Source: Mesorhizobium sp. RMAD-H1 (GTDB lineage: Bacteria; Pseudomonadota; Alphaproteobacteria; Rhizobiales; Rhizobiaceae). From it: a stretch of DNA of 64,000 nt. Made by a program: the position numbers and the translations under genes. Under the pieces are notes generated by a model. That model saw only the letters and a list, made by a program, of their open reading frames with translations. It made no database searches and was not told the origin of the DNA. Where the stretch lies: positions 62,001-126,000 of the forward strand of contig NZ_JACHWN010000009.1 of the NCBI RefSeq assembly GCF_014191375.1, read 5' to 3'. Positions 1-9,926 of the stretch are shown here, one piece after another (positions within the stretch are counted from its first letter, which is position 1; the number at the start of each line of letters is the position of its first letter).

Positions 1-1609
1 GCATTCCCGGTATCTGGATTTCGATCGAGCTCGGATCGACCACCGGCCCTTTATAATGCATGACCATCTGCGGGAACATGATGGTGAGCGCGACCATGAT
101 GATCTGGATAAAGACGAAAGGTACCGCTCCCCAATAGATCTGGCTGGTCTTGACGGGTTCTATCCGCTTGCCGGTGATCTTGTCGAGATAGGGTACCCTG
201 GCTGCAACCGACCTGAGATAGAACAGGGCGAAACCGAAGGGCGGGTGCATGAAGCTCGTCTGCATGTTGATGCCGAGCAGCACGCCGAACCAGATCAGGT
301 CGATGCCGAGCTTGTCGGCAGCCGGTGCGAGAAGCGGCACGATGATGAAGGCGAGCTCGAAGAAATCGAGAAAGAACGCCAGGATGAAGACCAGGACGTT
401 GACTGCGATCAGGAAGCCGGTTTCGCCGCCAGGCAACGAGACCAGGAGATGCTCGACCCACAGGTGGCCGTTGACGCCGTAGAAGGTGAGCGAGAAGACG
501 CGTGCACCGAGCAGGATGAACATGACGAAGGCGGAAAGCCGCGTGGTGGCGGCAAGTGCCTGGTTCATCACATCCATGTTGAGGCGGCGCTTCGATGCGG
601 CCATCAGCAGCGCGCCGACCGCGCCCATGGCGCCACCCTCGGTCGGCGTGGCGATGCCGAGGAAGATGGTGCCGAGCACGAGAAAGATCAGCGCCAGCGG
701 CGGGATCAGAACGATGATGACCTGCTGGGCCAGCCGCGACATCAGGCCGAGCTTTAAAGCCCTGTCCAGGAGCGTTGCCGCATAGATCACGACAATGCCG
801 AGCGTGGCGGCCCATACCCCGGCGTTGGCCACGCCGCGCCCGGTGAGCAGGATATGGGCGCCATAGGTAATGGCGCCCGTGACGACAAATGCCGCCAGCA
901 GCGATGCGATGCCCGATCCCAGCGTGCGCGCCTCTTTGGGCAGGGCGGGCATGGATTTCGGGAAGAAGATCGACACAAGGGCAACGTAGCCGAGATAAAG
1001 CCCGGTGAGCACCAGGCCGGGGATGAGTGCGCCGTGATACATATCGCCGACGGAGCGTCCGAGCTGGTCGGCCAGAATGATCAGCACCAGCGATGGCGGT
1101 ATGATCTGCGCCAATGTCCCCGATGCGGCGATGACGCCGGTGGCGACCCGTCTGTCATAGCCGTAGCGCAGCATGATGGGCAGCGAGATCAGCCCCATGG
1201 CGATGACCGAGGCGGCGACGACGCCCGTCGTGGCGGCCAGCAGCGCGCCGACGATGATGACCGCATAGGCGAGCCCGCCGCGGATGGGACCGAACAGTTG
1301 CCCGACCGTGTCGAGCAGATCCTCGGCCATGCCGGAGCGCTCGAGAATGATGCCCATAAAGGTGAAGAACGGAATGGCCAGCATGGTCTCGTTGGACATC
1401 GTTCCCCAGAAGCGTTCAGGCAATGCGTAGAGCAGCGGCCATGAAAGGGTGATGGAGCCGTTCGAGAACGGTGCCAGTTCCACGCCGATGAAGAAGAAGA
1501 GCAGGCCGTTGGCGGCAAGTGCAAAGGCGACGGGATAGCCGATCAGCAGGAAGATCACCAGGAAGGCGAACATGATCGGCGCGAGGTTCTGGGCAATGAG
1601 CTCAATCAT
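1..1609 (-). CDS. dctM: TRAP transporter large permease subunit, C-terminus cut by window edge
   Basis: Large membrane subunit of a tripartite ATP-independent periplasmic (TRAP) transporter. With the small subunit and a periplasmic binding protein it imports an organic acid or similar solute using an ion gradient. The ATG at 1607-1609 opens a frame that stays open to base 1, so about 536 residues are visible and the end is missing. The protein is almost entirely hydrophobic helices. It carries the family motifs ATTGVVAASV (about residue 115) and TPTEGGAMGA (about residue 323). It is longer than the common 430-residue form, which fits the long DctM subfamily. It overlaps the small-subunit gene by 8 bp, so translation is probably coupled. 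No binding-protein gene lies upstream, so it should lie beyond base 1. The substrate cannot be told from sequence. Confidence 0.9.
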   Translation of the reverse strand, partial: MIELIAQNLAPIMFAFLVIFLLIGYPVAFALAANGLLFFFIGVELAPFSNGSITLSWPLLYALPERFWGTMSNETMLAIPFFTFMGIILERSGMAEDLLDTVGQLFGPIRGGLAYAVIIVGALLAATTGVVAASVIAMGLISLPIMLRYGYDRRVATGVIAASGTLAQIIPPSLVLIILADQLGRSVGDMYHGALIPGLVLTGLYLGYVALVSIFFPKSMPALPKEARTLGSGIASLLAAFVVTGAITYGAHILLTGRGVANAGVWAATLGIVVIYAATLLDRALKLGLMSRLAQQVIIVLIPPLALIFLVLGTIFLGIATPTEGGAMGAVGALLMAASKRRLNMDVMNQALAATTRLSAFVMFILLGARVFSLTFYGVNGHLWVEHLLVSLPGGETGFLIAVNVLVFILAFFLDFFELAFIIVPLLAPAADKLGIDLIWFGVLLGINMQTSFMHPPFGFALFYLRSVAARVPYLDKITGKRIEPVKTSQIYWGAVPFVFIQIIMVALTIMFPQMVMHYKGPVVDPSSIEIQIPGM

Positions 1610-2183
1610 CGCGGTTCTCCGCAAGCACGACTTCCTGTGCGGCGATTTCTTCCTTGCTCAGATGCGGACTGGGATCATCGATGACGCCACGCATGACGGC
1701 GATCTTCTTGATGATCTCGGAAATGCCCTGGAAGCCGAGCAGCACGAAGCCGATGAGCAGCAGCGATTTGGCCGGCCAGAGGATCAGGCCGCCGGCGCTC
1801 GGGGACATCTCGCCGCTACGATAGGAGAGGCCGACATAGGGAATGAAATAGACGATCATCAGGATGACGAAGGGCATCAGGAAGAAGACATGGCCCAGCA
1901 GATCGATCCAGTGCTGGGTGCGGCGCTTGAGGTTGCCGTAGATGATATCGATGCGGATGTGCTCGTTCTGCTGCAGCGTATAGGCGGCGGCGAGCAGGAA
2001 GGCTGCGCCGAACAGATACCATTGCAGCTCCAGCCAGGCATTGGAGGACATGTTGAACGCCTTGCGCACCACCGCATTGACGGCGCTGACGAGAACGGCC
2101 ACGAGAATGAGCCAGGCGACCTTCCTGCCAATGAATTCGTTGACACGGTCGATCAGCCCAGACAGGCCGAGCAGGAATGTCAT
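1602..2183 (-). CDS. dctQ: TRAP transporter small permease subunit
   Basis: Small four-helix membrane subunit (DctQ family, 193 aa) that pairs with the large subunit to form the TRAP permease in the inner membrane. I chose the ATG at 2181-2183 because GGGGAGG lies just upstream. A longer frame to 2276 has no such site. Hydrophobic segments fall near residues 15-35, 50-70, 90-115 and 130-155. The stretch NEHIRIDI after helix two is typical of the family. The C-terminal tail is acidic and cytoplasmic. The gene is first in the visible operon and overlaps dctM by 8 bp. Confidence 0.88.
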   Translation of the reverse strand: MTFLLGLSGLIDRVNEFIGRKVAWLILVAVLVSAVNAVVRKAFNMSSNAWLELQWYLFGAAFLLAAAYTLQQNEHIRIDIIYGNLKRRTQHWIDLLGHVFFLMPFVILMIVYFIPYVGLSYRSGEMSPSAGGLILWPAKSLLLIGFVLLGFQGISEIIKKIAVMRGVIDDPSPHLSKEEIAAQEVVLAENRDD

Positions 2184-2575
2184 GGATTTCCTCCCCAAGA
2201 GCTGTATCCAGCAGACGGACGGCATTTCCCTTATAGGTTTGATCGGACAAGAGGTTCGTCCGTCTCGCCGACCCATTTTGATGCTTCGATATCAGCGAAG
2301 GCGGACTGCTTCAACCTCATAAGCAATAACACTTTAGATCGAGACGATTTTATTGCGTCTTATTGCGCTACGGCATGAGATATGTGGAGGTTTATAGCGT
2401 TAGCGCCCATGTGCCCCGCAGTATCGATGCAGGCCGCCAGGAAGCAATCGGGTAATCTCCGAATGATAGGGGATGTTGCTGCCTCCCGTAGTTGTCACGA
2501 TACATTGCAGCCTCTAAGAAAGGATTCGTGAATCCTCCAGTTGATCATCGAAAATCTCAGGGTGCGTGACTATCC
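2184..2575. other. Divergent intergenic region between dctQ and the SDR gene
   Basis: About 390 bp separate the divergent dctQ and SDR starts. The stretch is less GC-rich than its surroundings, with AT-rich patches near 2320-2400, and should hold promoters for both directions. I see no convincing gene, RNA or strong palindrome in it. Confidence 0.5.
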
Positions 2576-3334
2576 ATGACCGACGAAGCACTTTTTTCCG
2601 TGGCCGGAAAAACCATTGCGGTGACGGGTGGTTCTTCCGGTCTGGGATTGCGGATGGTCGAAGTGCTTTCCAGACATGGCGCCAATGTGATCTCGATTTC
2701 ACGCACGCACCCGCCGGAGCGTAGCAGAGAGCAAGGTTGCGGTGAGGTGATCGACATCATCGCCGATGTGACCCATGCCGAGGAGGTGAAGCGGGCCTTC
2801 GACGAAGCCGAAGCGCGGCTCGGCACGGTGACGGTCGTCTTCAACAATGCCGGTGTGGCGCAGATGGCCCGCGCGCTCGACACCACGCGGGAGATGCTCG
2901 CGCATGTCTTCGAGGTCAATGTCGCCGGCGCCTTCTGTGTGGCGCAGGAGGCCGCCAGGCGCCTCATCGCGGCTGATTGCGCTGGAGTGATCGTCAATTC
3001 CACCAGCATCCTGGCCGAGCGACCGCAGAAGGGTGCGGCCGCCTATGCCATGTCGAAGGCGGCGGTATCGCAGATGACACGGGCGCTCGCGCTGGAATGG
3101 GCATGCCACAATATCCGCGTCAATGCCATCGCGCCGGGCTGGTTCCCGACCCGGCTCAACGAGACGGTGCTCGAAGGGCCGGCCGGCGGTTTCCTCAAGG
3201 CGCGCAATCCAATGCGCAGGCTGGGCGAGGCGCAGGATATAGATGGCGCGGTGCTGATGCTCGCCTCCGATGCGAGCCGCTATATGACCGGAATGATCGT
3301 CACCGTCGACGGCGGACACAGCCTCCAGGGCTGA
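2576..3334 (+). CDS. SDR family NAD(P)-dependent oxidoreductase
   Basis: Classical short-chain dehydrogenase/reductase of 252 aa, soluble, probably oxidising a hydroxyl group or reducing a carbonyl with NAD(P). The cofactor motif TGGSSGLG is at residues 17-24, NNAG at 90-93, the active-site serine near 144 (NSTSI), and the YxxxK pair at Tyr157 and Lys161. The C-terminal MTGMIVTVDGG is typical of gluconate 5-dehydrogenase-like and 3-oxoacyl-ACP reductase-like members. Length is normal for the family. The upstream ribosome site is weak (CAGGGTG). It is divergent from the TRAP genes, so it may act on the transported solute; that link is inference. Substrate unknown. Confidence 0.85.
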   Translation: MTDEALFSVAGKTIAVTGGSSGLGLRMVEVLSRHGANVISISRTHPPERSREQGCGEVIDIIADVTHAEEVKRAFDEAEARLGTVTVVFNNAGVAQMARALDTTREMLAHVFEVNVAGAFCVAQEAARRLIAADCAGVIVNSTSILAERPQKGAAAYAMSKAAVSQMTRALALEWACHNIRVNAIAPGWFPTRLNETVLEGPAGGFLKARNPMRRLGEAQDIDGAVLMLASDASRYMTGMIVTVDGGHSLQG

Positions 3335-3601
3335 AGGCCGAATCATCCCGGAAATCCGGCCAAAGCGCAGGCGTAATGCTATTGCGCTTGGGAGGCTTTC
3401 CAAGACATAAACTGACCCTGAAAAGCCCGGAAAATGGCTGTTCTTTCGCTATTGCGCCGCACAAACGAATTTGTTTGACGCGGGCCTCCGGCGCACCAAC
3501 ATTGATATTCATGGATGGCGGCACAGGGTATCTGGGAGGTGCCGCCGGCGCCGCCCGGACCGGCGCGCAGGGTTCCGGTCATCGGGCATGGAGGAACGCC
3601 G

Positions 3602-6600
3602 ATGACCATGCACGACATCACGCTGGACGACAAATACGACCTGACGCGGGAACGCATCTTCGTGTCGGGACCGCAGGCGGTCATCCGCATGCTCCTGATG
3701 CAGCGCGAGCGCGACCGCCTTGCCGGATTGAATACGGCAGGATTCGTTTCCGGCTACCGGGGATCGCCGCTGGGTGGCCTCGACCAGCAGTTCTGGCGGG
3801 CGCGGCAGCAGCTGGAGCAGGCCAATATCCTGTTCCAGTCCGGGCTGAACGAGGAGCTGGCCGCCACTGCCTGCTGGGGCACGCAGCAGGCCAATGTCAC
3901 GGGTGAGGGCAAATATGACGGGGTGTTCTCCGTCTGGTACGGCAAGGGGCCGGGCGTCGACCGTTCCGGCGACGTTTTCCGCCACGCCAACCTGGCCGGC
4001 TCGGCCAAACATGGCGGCGTGCTGGCACTGATGGGCGACGACCACACCGCCGAATCCTCCACCAATGCCCATCAGACGGAATTTCTCTTCGTCGATACCA
4101 TGATCCCCATCCTCAATCCCGCAGGTGTCCAGGAGATCATCGACTACGGGCTCTACGGCATAGCGCTGTCGCGTTTCGCGGGGACATGGACCGCCTTCAA
4201 ATGCGTGAAGGACAATATCGAATCGACGGCCTCGGTCGACGCCTCTCTCGGGCGCATCAACATCGTCATGCCGGAATTCGACATGCCCCCCGGCGGCCTC
4301 AATATCCGCAACGAACTCGATTTTCTCGCGCAGGAAGCGCGGCTGCATGAATACAAGCGGGGTGCCGCCGCGGCTTTCGTGCGGGCCAACAAGCTCAACC
4401 GCATCGTCTATTCGGGCGGGCGCAAGGCCAAGCTCGGCATCATCACCGTGGGCAAGAGCTATCTCGACGTGCGCCAGGCACTCGATGATCTCGGCATCGA
4501 CGAGCATCGCGCGCAGCAATTGGGCGTCCGGCTTTTCAAGGTCGCCTGTCCATGGCCGCTCGATCTCGAGCATATCAAGGATTTCGCCCGCGGGCTCGAG
4601 ACCATCATCGTGGTGGAGGAGAAGCGTTCGCTCATCGAGGTGCAGGTGCGGGAGGACCTCTACGGCACCGCCATGCAGCCGACGGTGGTCGGCAAGAAGG
4701 ACGAGCACGGCGGCTGGCTGTTCCCGGTGAAGGGGGCGCTCGACCCGAACGATATCGCCATCGCCGTGGGCGAGCGCATCCTGAAGGTGATCGGCCATTC
4801 CGACGAGATCGCCGACCGGATCTCGCGGCTGCGGCAGTTCCAGGCGATGCTTGCCGATACCAAGGATATCGCCGGGCGCACGCCCTATTACTGCTCCGGC
4901 TGTCCGCACAACACGTCGACGGTGGTGCCGGAAGGCTCCCGCGCCTCGGGCGGCATCGGCTGCCATATCATGGCGCTGTGGATGGAGCGCCAGACCGTCG
5001 GCTTCACCGCCATGGGCGGCGAGGGCGCGAACTGGGTAGGCGAAGCGCCGTTCTCGAAACGCCAGCATATTTTCCAGAACCTCGGCGACGGCACCTACAA
5101 TCATTCCGGTATCCTGGCGCTTCGCTTCGCGCTCGCGGCGGGCACGAACATCACCTACAAGATCCTTTACAACGATGCCGTCGCCATGACCGGCGGCCAG
5201 CCGCATGAGGGCGGGCTGACAGTGGACATGATCGCCCGCCAGGTGCGCGCCGAAGGCGTTCAGCGGATCGCGCTCGTCACCGACGAACCCGGCAAATATA
5301 CCAAATCGCAGGTCTTTCCCGAGGGGATGACCATCCATCATCGCGACGATCTCGATGCGGTGCAGCGCGAATTGCAGGAGATAAAGGGCGTGTCGGTGCT
5401 GATCTATGACCAGACCTGCGCGGCCGAGAAGCGCCGGCGTCGCAAGCGCGGCACCTATCCCGATCCCGACAAGCGCGTGATCATCAACGAACTGGTCTGC
5501 GAGGGCTGCGGCGATTGCGGCGTCAAATCCAACTGCGTCTCCGTCCAGCCGGTCGAGACGGAATTCGGCCGCAAGCGGCGCATCGACCAGTCGAGCTGCA
5601 ACAAGGATTTCTCCTGCGTCAACGGCTTCTGCCCGTCCTTCGTCACCGTGCATGGGGCCAAACTGCGCAAGGCGGAAGGCTCGGTCGGCGATGCCGATCC
5701 GCTGGAGGGCGTGCCGCCTGCGCGCGTGGCGGATCTGAGCCATGGCTGGGCGGCAATCATCGATGGCGTCGGCGGCACGGGCGTGGTGACAGTGGGCGCG
5801 GTTCTGGGCATGGCCGCTCATCTGGAGGGCAAGGGCTGCGGCATGATCGACATGGCGGGCCTCGCGCAGAAGGGCGGCTCCGTCTTCAGCCATGTGCGCA
5901 TCGCCAGATCGCCCGAGCATATCCGTTCCATCCGGGTTTCGGCGGGCAAGGCCGACCTGATCCTCGGATGCGATCTCGTGGTCTCGGGCGCGAAGAAGGT
6001 GCTGGCGAGCGTGCGGCGGGGTGAGACGATCTTCGTCGTCAACACGGCGGAAGTGATGCCTGGCGAATTCACCCGGAACGCCGATTTCTCCCTGCCGGTC
6101 GAACGGCTCAAGCGGGCGATCCGCGATGCGGTGGGGGATGACAGGGCGCACTTCTTTGACGCGACGAAAGCGGCCAACGCCCTGTTCGGCAATGCCATAG
6201 GCGCCAACATGTTCATGCTGGGCTTCGCCTGCCAGGAAGGCGGCCTGCCGGTTTCACCGGAAGCGGTCGAAGAAGCGATCCGCATGAACGGGCAGGCGAT
6301 CGACATGAACATCAAGGCATTCCGCTGGGGTCGGCGCGCGGCGCATGATCCGCAAAGCGTGCAGAAACTGATCGATCAGGTGAAAGGCGGTGAAGATCAG
6401 CCCCGGGCGCAGACACTCGATGATATCATCGCGCGGCGCGTCGCTTTCCTGACCGATTATCAGGACGCGGCTTACGCGCAGCGCTATCTCGATAAGGTGG
6501 AAGAGGTGCGGCAGCGCGAGGCCGCCGCCCGGCCCGGCTCCACCATCCTTGCCGAGACGGTGGCGCGCAATCTGTTCAAGCTGATGGCGATCAAGGACGA

Positions 6601-7072
6601 ATATGAGGTGGCGCGGCTTTATACCGACGGTGCGTTCGCAAGGCAGCTTTCGCGCGAGTTCGAGAGCTTCGGTCGGCTGGAATTCCATCTGGCGCCACCG
6701 ATACTGGCGCGCAAGAATGCGCGAGGCGAGCCGGTCAAGTCGCACTATGGCGCCTATATGATGCGCGCGTTTTCGCTGCTCGCACGGATGAGGCGTTTGC
6801 GGGGGACAGCCTTCGATCCCTTCGGCTATCTGGCGGAACGCAAGCAGGAACGTGCGCTTCTGGCGCAATATGAAGCGGATCTCGCGCTAATCAGGGAATG
6901 GATCGGCCGTCGCGATCCCGGCGAGCTCAGCGAATTTGCAGCCTATCCCTCAACCATTCGCGGTTTCGGGCATGTGAAGCAAAAGAACCTGGAGCAGGCG
7001 ATGCGCATACGCGGCGATTTCCTCCGCAGAAGCGAGAAAGAAACGGCACCGATTGCCGTGGCGGCTGAATAG
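3602..7072 (+). CDS. Indolepyruvate ferredoxin oxidoreductase family protein (fused alpha-gamma)
   Basis: Single-chain 2-oxoacid:ferredoxin oxidoreductase of the aerobic indolepyruvate type, about 1156 aa. It would convert aryl or branched 2-oxoacids and CoA to acyl-CoA while reducing ferredoxin, with thiamine diphosphate and iron-sulfur clusters. I place the start at the ATG 3602 with GGAGGAA just upstream; an extension to 3515 has no good ribosome site. The N-terminal TPP-pyrimidine half begins with SGYRGSPLGG. CSGCPHN near residue 430 starts the TPP-binding half. A cysteine-rich segment (CEGCGDCG near 634, then FSCVNGFCPSF) binds Fe-S. The gamma domain starts at GVGGTGVVTVG near 722. The gene stands alone and ends in a clear terminator. 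Its role is likely amino acid catabolism. Confidence 0.9.
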   Translation: MTMHDITLDDKYDLTRERIFVSGPQAVIRMLLMQRERDRLAGLNTAGFVSGYRGSPLGGLDQQFWRARQQLEQANILFQSGLNEELAATACWGTQQANVTGEGKYDGVFSVWYGKGPGVDRSGDVFRHANLAGSAKHGGVLALMGDDHTAESSTNAHQTEFLFVDTMIPILNPAGVQEIIDYGLYGIALSRFAGTWTAFKCVKDNIESTASVDASLGRINIVMPEFDMPPGGLNIRNELDFLAQEARLHEYKRGAAAAFVRANKLNRIVYSGGRKAKLGIITVGKSYLDVRQALDDLGIDEHRAQQLGVRLFKVACPWPLDLEHIKDFARGLETIIVVEEKRSLIEVQVREDLYGTAMQPTVVGKKDEHGGWLFPVKGALDPNDIAIAVGERILKVIGHSDEIADRISRLRQFQAMLADTKDIAGRTPYYCSGCPHNTSTVVPEGSRASGGIGCHIMALWMERQTVGFTAMGGEGANWVGEAPFSKRQHIFQNLGDGTYNHSGILALRFALAAGTNITYKILYNDAVAMTGGQPHEGGLTVDMIARQVRAEGVQRIALVTDEPGKYTKSQVFPEGMTIHHRDDLDAVQRELQEIKGVSVLIYDQTCAAEKRRRRKRGTYPDPDKRVIINELVCEGCGDCGVKSNCVSVQPVETEFGRKRRIDQSSCNKDFSCVNGFCPSFVTVHGAKLRKAEGSVGDADPLEGVPPARVADLSHGWAAIIDGVGGTGVVTVGAVLGMAAHLEGKGCGMIDMAGLAQKGGSVFSHVRIARSPEHIRSIRVSAGKADLILGCDLVVSGAKKVLASVRRGETIFVVNTAEVMPGEFTRNADFSLPVERLKRAIRDAVGDDRAHFFDATKAANALFGNAIGANMFMLGFACQEGGLPVSPEAVEEAIRMNGQAIDMNIKAFRWGRRAAHDPQSVQKLIDQVKGGEDQPRAQTLDDIIARRVAFLTDYQDAAYAQRYLDKVEEVRQREAAARPGSTILAETVARNLFKLMAIKDEYEVARLYTDGAFARQLSREFESFGRLEFHLAPPILARKNARGEPVKSHYGAYMMRAFSLLARMRRLRGTAFDPFGYLAERKQERALLAQYEADLALIREWIGRRDPGELSEFAAYPSTIRGFGHVKQKNLEQAMRIRGDFLRRSEKETAPIAVAAE

Positions 7073-7109
7073 GCTCATACTCATGAATTGATGCGTGACG
7101 GCTTCTGCG

Positions 7110-7155
7110 GCCTCCGCGCAGCGTGTCCCCACGTTGCGCGGAGGCGCGTTTTTGC
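7110..7155 (+). terminator. Rho-independent terminator after the oxidoreductase gene
   Basis: A perfect 11-bp inverted repeat (7110-7120 with 7135-7145) encloses a 14-base loop and is followed by GCGTTTTTG. It lies 38 bp after the stop codon. Confidence 0.88.
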
Positions 7156-7466
7156 TTTGAAAACGGCCAGGAGATTCTGACTGCGCGTTAGTATATATAA
7201 ATTATGCAAAAGATTTAATGGGCCATGCATCGTCTGTAATCAATTATATATCTTATATCGGATAGAAGATCTTCTTTAAAAAATTTGCGTATATTGCAAA
7301 TCTGGCTTTGCTGTTTTAATGGTATATTGTTTTTATTGAGGGAGGGTTTTTGTATAGGAAAATTCAATCCTTGATGGCCGTTGTTGCAACCCTGAGTTAT
7401 TTCTGGGAAACATATTATTAAGCCATTACTGTAATAATGTTCCAAGGAAAGGGACGTATATCGAAT
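7156..7466 (+). other. AT-rich leader upstream of the GGDEF-EAL gene
   Basis: About 310 bp, strikingly AT-rich for this genome, with runs such as TTAGTATATATAAATTATG. It probably holds the promoter of the c-di-GMP gene and a long 5' leader. A 76-codon frame on the minus strand here has no family likeness and I do not call it. The base composition could reflect a transferred or curved-DNA regulatory segment. Confidence 0.45.
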
Positions 7467-9776
7467 ATGGCTTGGCGCCGACGAATAGACATTCCAGCTG
7501 ATATCCGTCTCTCATTCGTGCGATCCCTCTATGGAAATCGCGCAACGCTGTGGTTCGGCATGCTCGCCCATGTGATCGCTTGCGCGGTCATTTATCTGAA
7601 GACGGGCAATGGTTCCTTTCTCGTTTTTGCCGCCATCTTCACGGTCATCGCCCTGGCGCGCCTCTACGACATGAGCCGGTTCGACCGGGCGGCGCTTGCC
7701 AACCCGACGCATGAGCAGCTCAGCAAATGGGAATTCCGCTATCTCGTCGGTGCCTCCGCCGTGTGCACCGTGCTGGGGATGATGTGCTTCTTCAGCACCT
7801 ATGTGGTGAAGGATTCATTCGCCGAACTTGCCAGCCTCTCGATCCTGCTGGCATCCGTGGTTTCGATCGTCGGCCGCAATTATGCGTCGCGGGCGGCCGT
7901 CATCGTCATGTCGGCATGCAGCCTCATTCCCGTCCTGGCCGGTTTCGTGCTGGCGGGCAGCACGTTCCACATGATCATCGGCTTCCTGCTCATCCCCTAT
8001 TTCCTGAGCAATATCCAGATGGCGAACGGCCTGCGCGAGTTTCTTTTCGCCGCAGTCATGGGGCGTCGGGAGCTGGCCGTGGTGGCGGGACGTTTCGACG
8101 CCGCGCTCAACAACATGCCGCAGGGGCTCATCATGTTCGACGGCGACGGCAAGCTCGTCGTCGTCAACAACAAGGCGGTGTCGCTTCTGCAGATATCGCC
8201 CGATACCGACCTCACCGGCCGTTCGCTGCAGACCGTGTTGCGTTATTGCTCCCTGCACGGGCTTTTCCCCCGTTCCAAGCTGGAGAACATCCGGACGTTG
8301 ATCGACGATCTCCTGGCCGGACGACGCGAGCGCGACCTGTTCCAGTTCTCCGACGGCCGCTATATCGAATTCAGCTGTAACCAGCGCCGCGACGAGGGTG
8401 CGGTGCTGATCTTCGAGGACGTTACCCAGCGCATCGAGGCGGAAGCGCAGATCCAGCACATGGCCCGCTATGACGGGCTTACCGGCCTGCCGAACAGGAT
8501 GCACTTCGAATCGCTGGTGAAATCGCTGCTTGCGCGCCGCGCGCATGGCAGGCAGATGGCGCTCGTGGTGCTCGACATCAATGACTTCAAGCATGTCAAC
8601 GATACGCTCGGCCATCATGTGGGCGACCAGTTGCTGCAGAAGCTGGCGGAACGCCTGGGCGACATGGATCCGACGCGCTTCATTCCGTCGCGCTTCGGCG
8701 GTGACGAATTTGTGATCTTCGTACCCGATTCCGGTGCTGAGACCGACATCGCGCTGATGATGAACCATTTGCTGGAAGCCGTTTCCGGCGCCTATCGGCT
8801 CTTGGATCACAGCGTGCAGGTCGAAGTGAATGCCGGCGTGGCGCTTGCGCCGGCCTCGCGTTTCGACCTTCAGAGCCTGCACATCAAGGCGGACCTGGCG
8901 CTCTACGAGGCCAAGGGGAGCGAGGACCGCAGCTGGGCCGTCTTCGAAGAGGCGATGGATATCCGGTACCGGAGCCGGCAGCGCCTGAAAAACGATTTGC
9001 GGGGCGCCATCGCCAATGGCTCGCTCAAGGTGGTCTACCAGCCGATCGTCAGCACCCAGTCGCTTCGCATCGTCTCCTGCGAGGCGCTTTCGCGCTGGGA
9101 CCATCCGGAACTGGGGCCCATTTCGCCCGCCGACTATATTCCGCTGGCCGAGGAAATGGGCATCATCACCGACATCACCCGGTTCATGCTGGAGAGGGCC
9201 TGCGTGGACTGCGTGAACTGGGGCGACCGCATCGGTGTATCGGTCAATCTTTCAGCCATCGACCTCAAAAACAGCGACATCACCCACATCATCGCTTCCG
9301 CCTTGCGGAATTCCGGCCTGCCGACCAATCTCCTCGAGGTCGAGGTGACGGAAAGCGCGATCATCAGCGACCGCAACAAGACCTGCAACGTGCTCCAGCA
9401 ACTCAAGAATGCGGGCATCAACGTCGCGCTCGACGATTTCGGAACCGGCTATTCGAGCCTGAGCTATCTCAACACGCTGCCGCTGACCAAGGTCAAGGTC
9501 GATCGCTCCTTCGTCCGCGACATCACCACCGACCGCCGTTCGCTGATGCTCCTGCGTGGCGTGACCCAGATTTCCCACGAGATGGGGCTCGGCGTCACGG
9601 TGGAAGGGGTGGAAACGCAGGAGCAGCTTGCCCTCATCAGGGGAGCGGCGGGCGCCGATCTCGTTCAAGGCTATCTGCTTGGCGCACCGCTTCCGGCCAA
9701 TGCCATTTCAACCCTCATCGACAAGAGCTTCCCGCTGCCGGAAGAAAGCAGGAAGATGCTGCCGACGGCGATGTAA
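7467..9776 (+). CDS. Membrane-bound PAS-GGDEF-EAL cyclic-di-GMP protein
   Basis: Makes and/or degrades cyclic di-GMP at the inner membrane. The ATG at 7467 has GGAAAGGGA upstream and is preferred over one at 7437, giving 769 aa. Roughly five to six membrane helices occupy residues 30-200. A PAS-like segment (about 215-330) includes NNMPQGLIMFDGDG. The GGDEF domain has an intact GGDEF at about 410. The EAL domain has an intact EAL at about 538, plus DDFGTGYSSL, KVDRSFV and EGVET, so both active sites look competent. The RxxD inhibitory site before GGDEF is not visible, as the sequence there is TRFIPSRF. It is followed 150 bp later by an acyltransferase gene on the same strand. Confidence 0.93.
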   Translation: MAWRRRIDIPADIRLSFVRSLYGNRATLWFGMLAHVIACAVIYLKTGNGSFLVFAAIFTVIALARLYDMSRFDRAALANPTHEQLSKWEFRYLVGASAVCTVLGMMCFFSTYVVKDSFAELASLSILLASVVSIVGRNYASRAAVIVMSACSLIPVLAGFVLAGSTFHMIIGFLLIPYFLSNIQMANGLREFLFAAVMGRRELAVVAGRFDAALNNMPQGLIMFDGDGKLVVVNNKAVSLLQISPDTDLTGRSLQTVLRYCSLHGLFPRSKLENIRTLIDDLLAGRRERDLFQFSDGRYIEFSCNQRRDEGAVLIFEDVTQRIEAEAQIQHMARYDGLTGLPNRMHFESLVKSLLARRAHGRQMALVVLDINDFKHVNDTLGHHVGDQLLQKLAERLGDMDPTRFIPSRFGGDEFVIFVPDSGAETDIALMMNHLLEAVSGAYRLLDHSVQVEVNAGVALAPASRFDLQSLHIKADLALYEAKGSEDRSWAVFEEAMDIRYRSRQRLKNDLRGAIANGSLKVVYQPIVSTQSLRIVSCEALSRWDHPELGPISPADYIPLAEEMGIITDITRFMLERACVDCVNWGDRIGVSVNLSAIDLKNSDITHIIASALRNSGLPTNLLEVEVTESAIISDRNKTCNVLQQLKNAGINVALDDFGTGYSSLSYLNTLPLTKVKVDRSFVRDITTDRRSLMLLRGVTQISHEMGLGVTVEGVETQEQLALIRGAAGADLVQGYLLGAPLPANAISTLIDKSFPLPEESRKMLPTAM

Positions 9777-9926
9777 TTTAATCCCTATTAATTGGGATAT
9801 TCTTTTAGATGCGCCGGTTGCCCGGACTATTTAAGAAAAAGCTCAAATTGTCAGTATCTCTTTACAGTGGGCAAAACCTGCTTATCCTCACCGCTGATTT
9901 GGTCCGCGGTGGGGCTCAGGTGGACA

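Noticed and set aside
3509-6151. 880-codon open frame on the minus strand
   Set aside because: It is antisense to the oxidoreductase gene, rich in His/Arg/Asp from mirrored codon bias, and has no domain likeness.
7215-7445. 76-codon minus-strand frame in the AT-rich leader
   Set aside because: No ribosome site, no family likeness, and it overlaps the probable promoter of the GGDEF-EAL gene.
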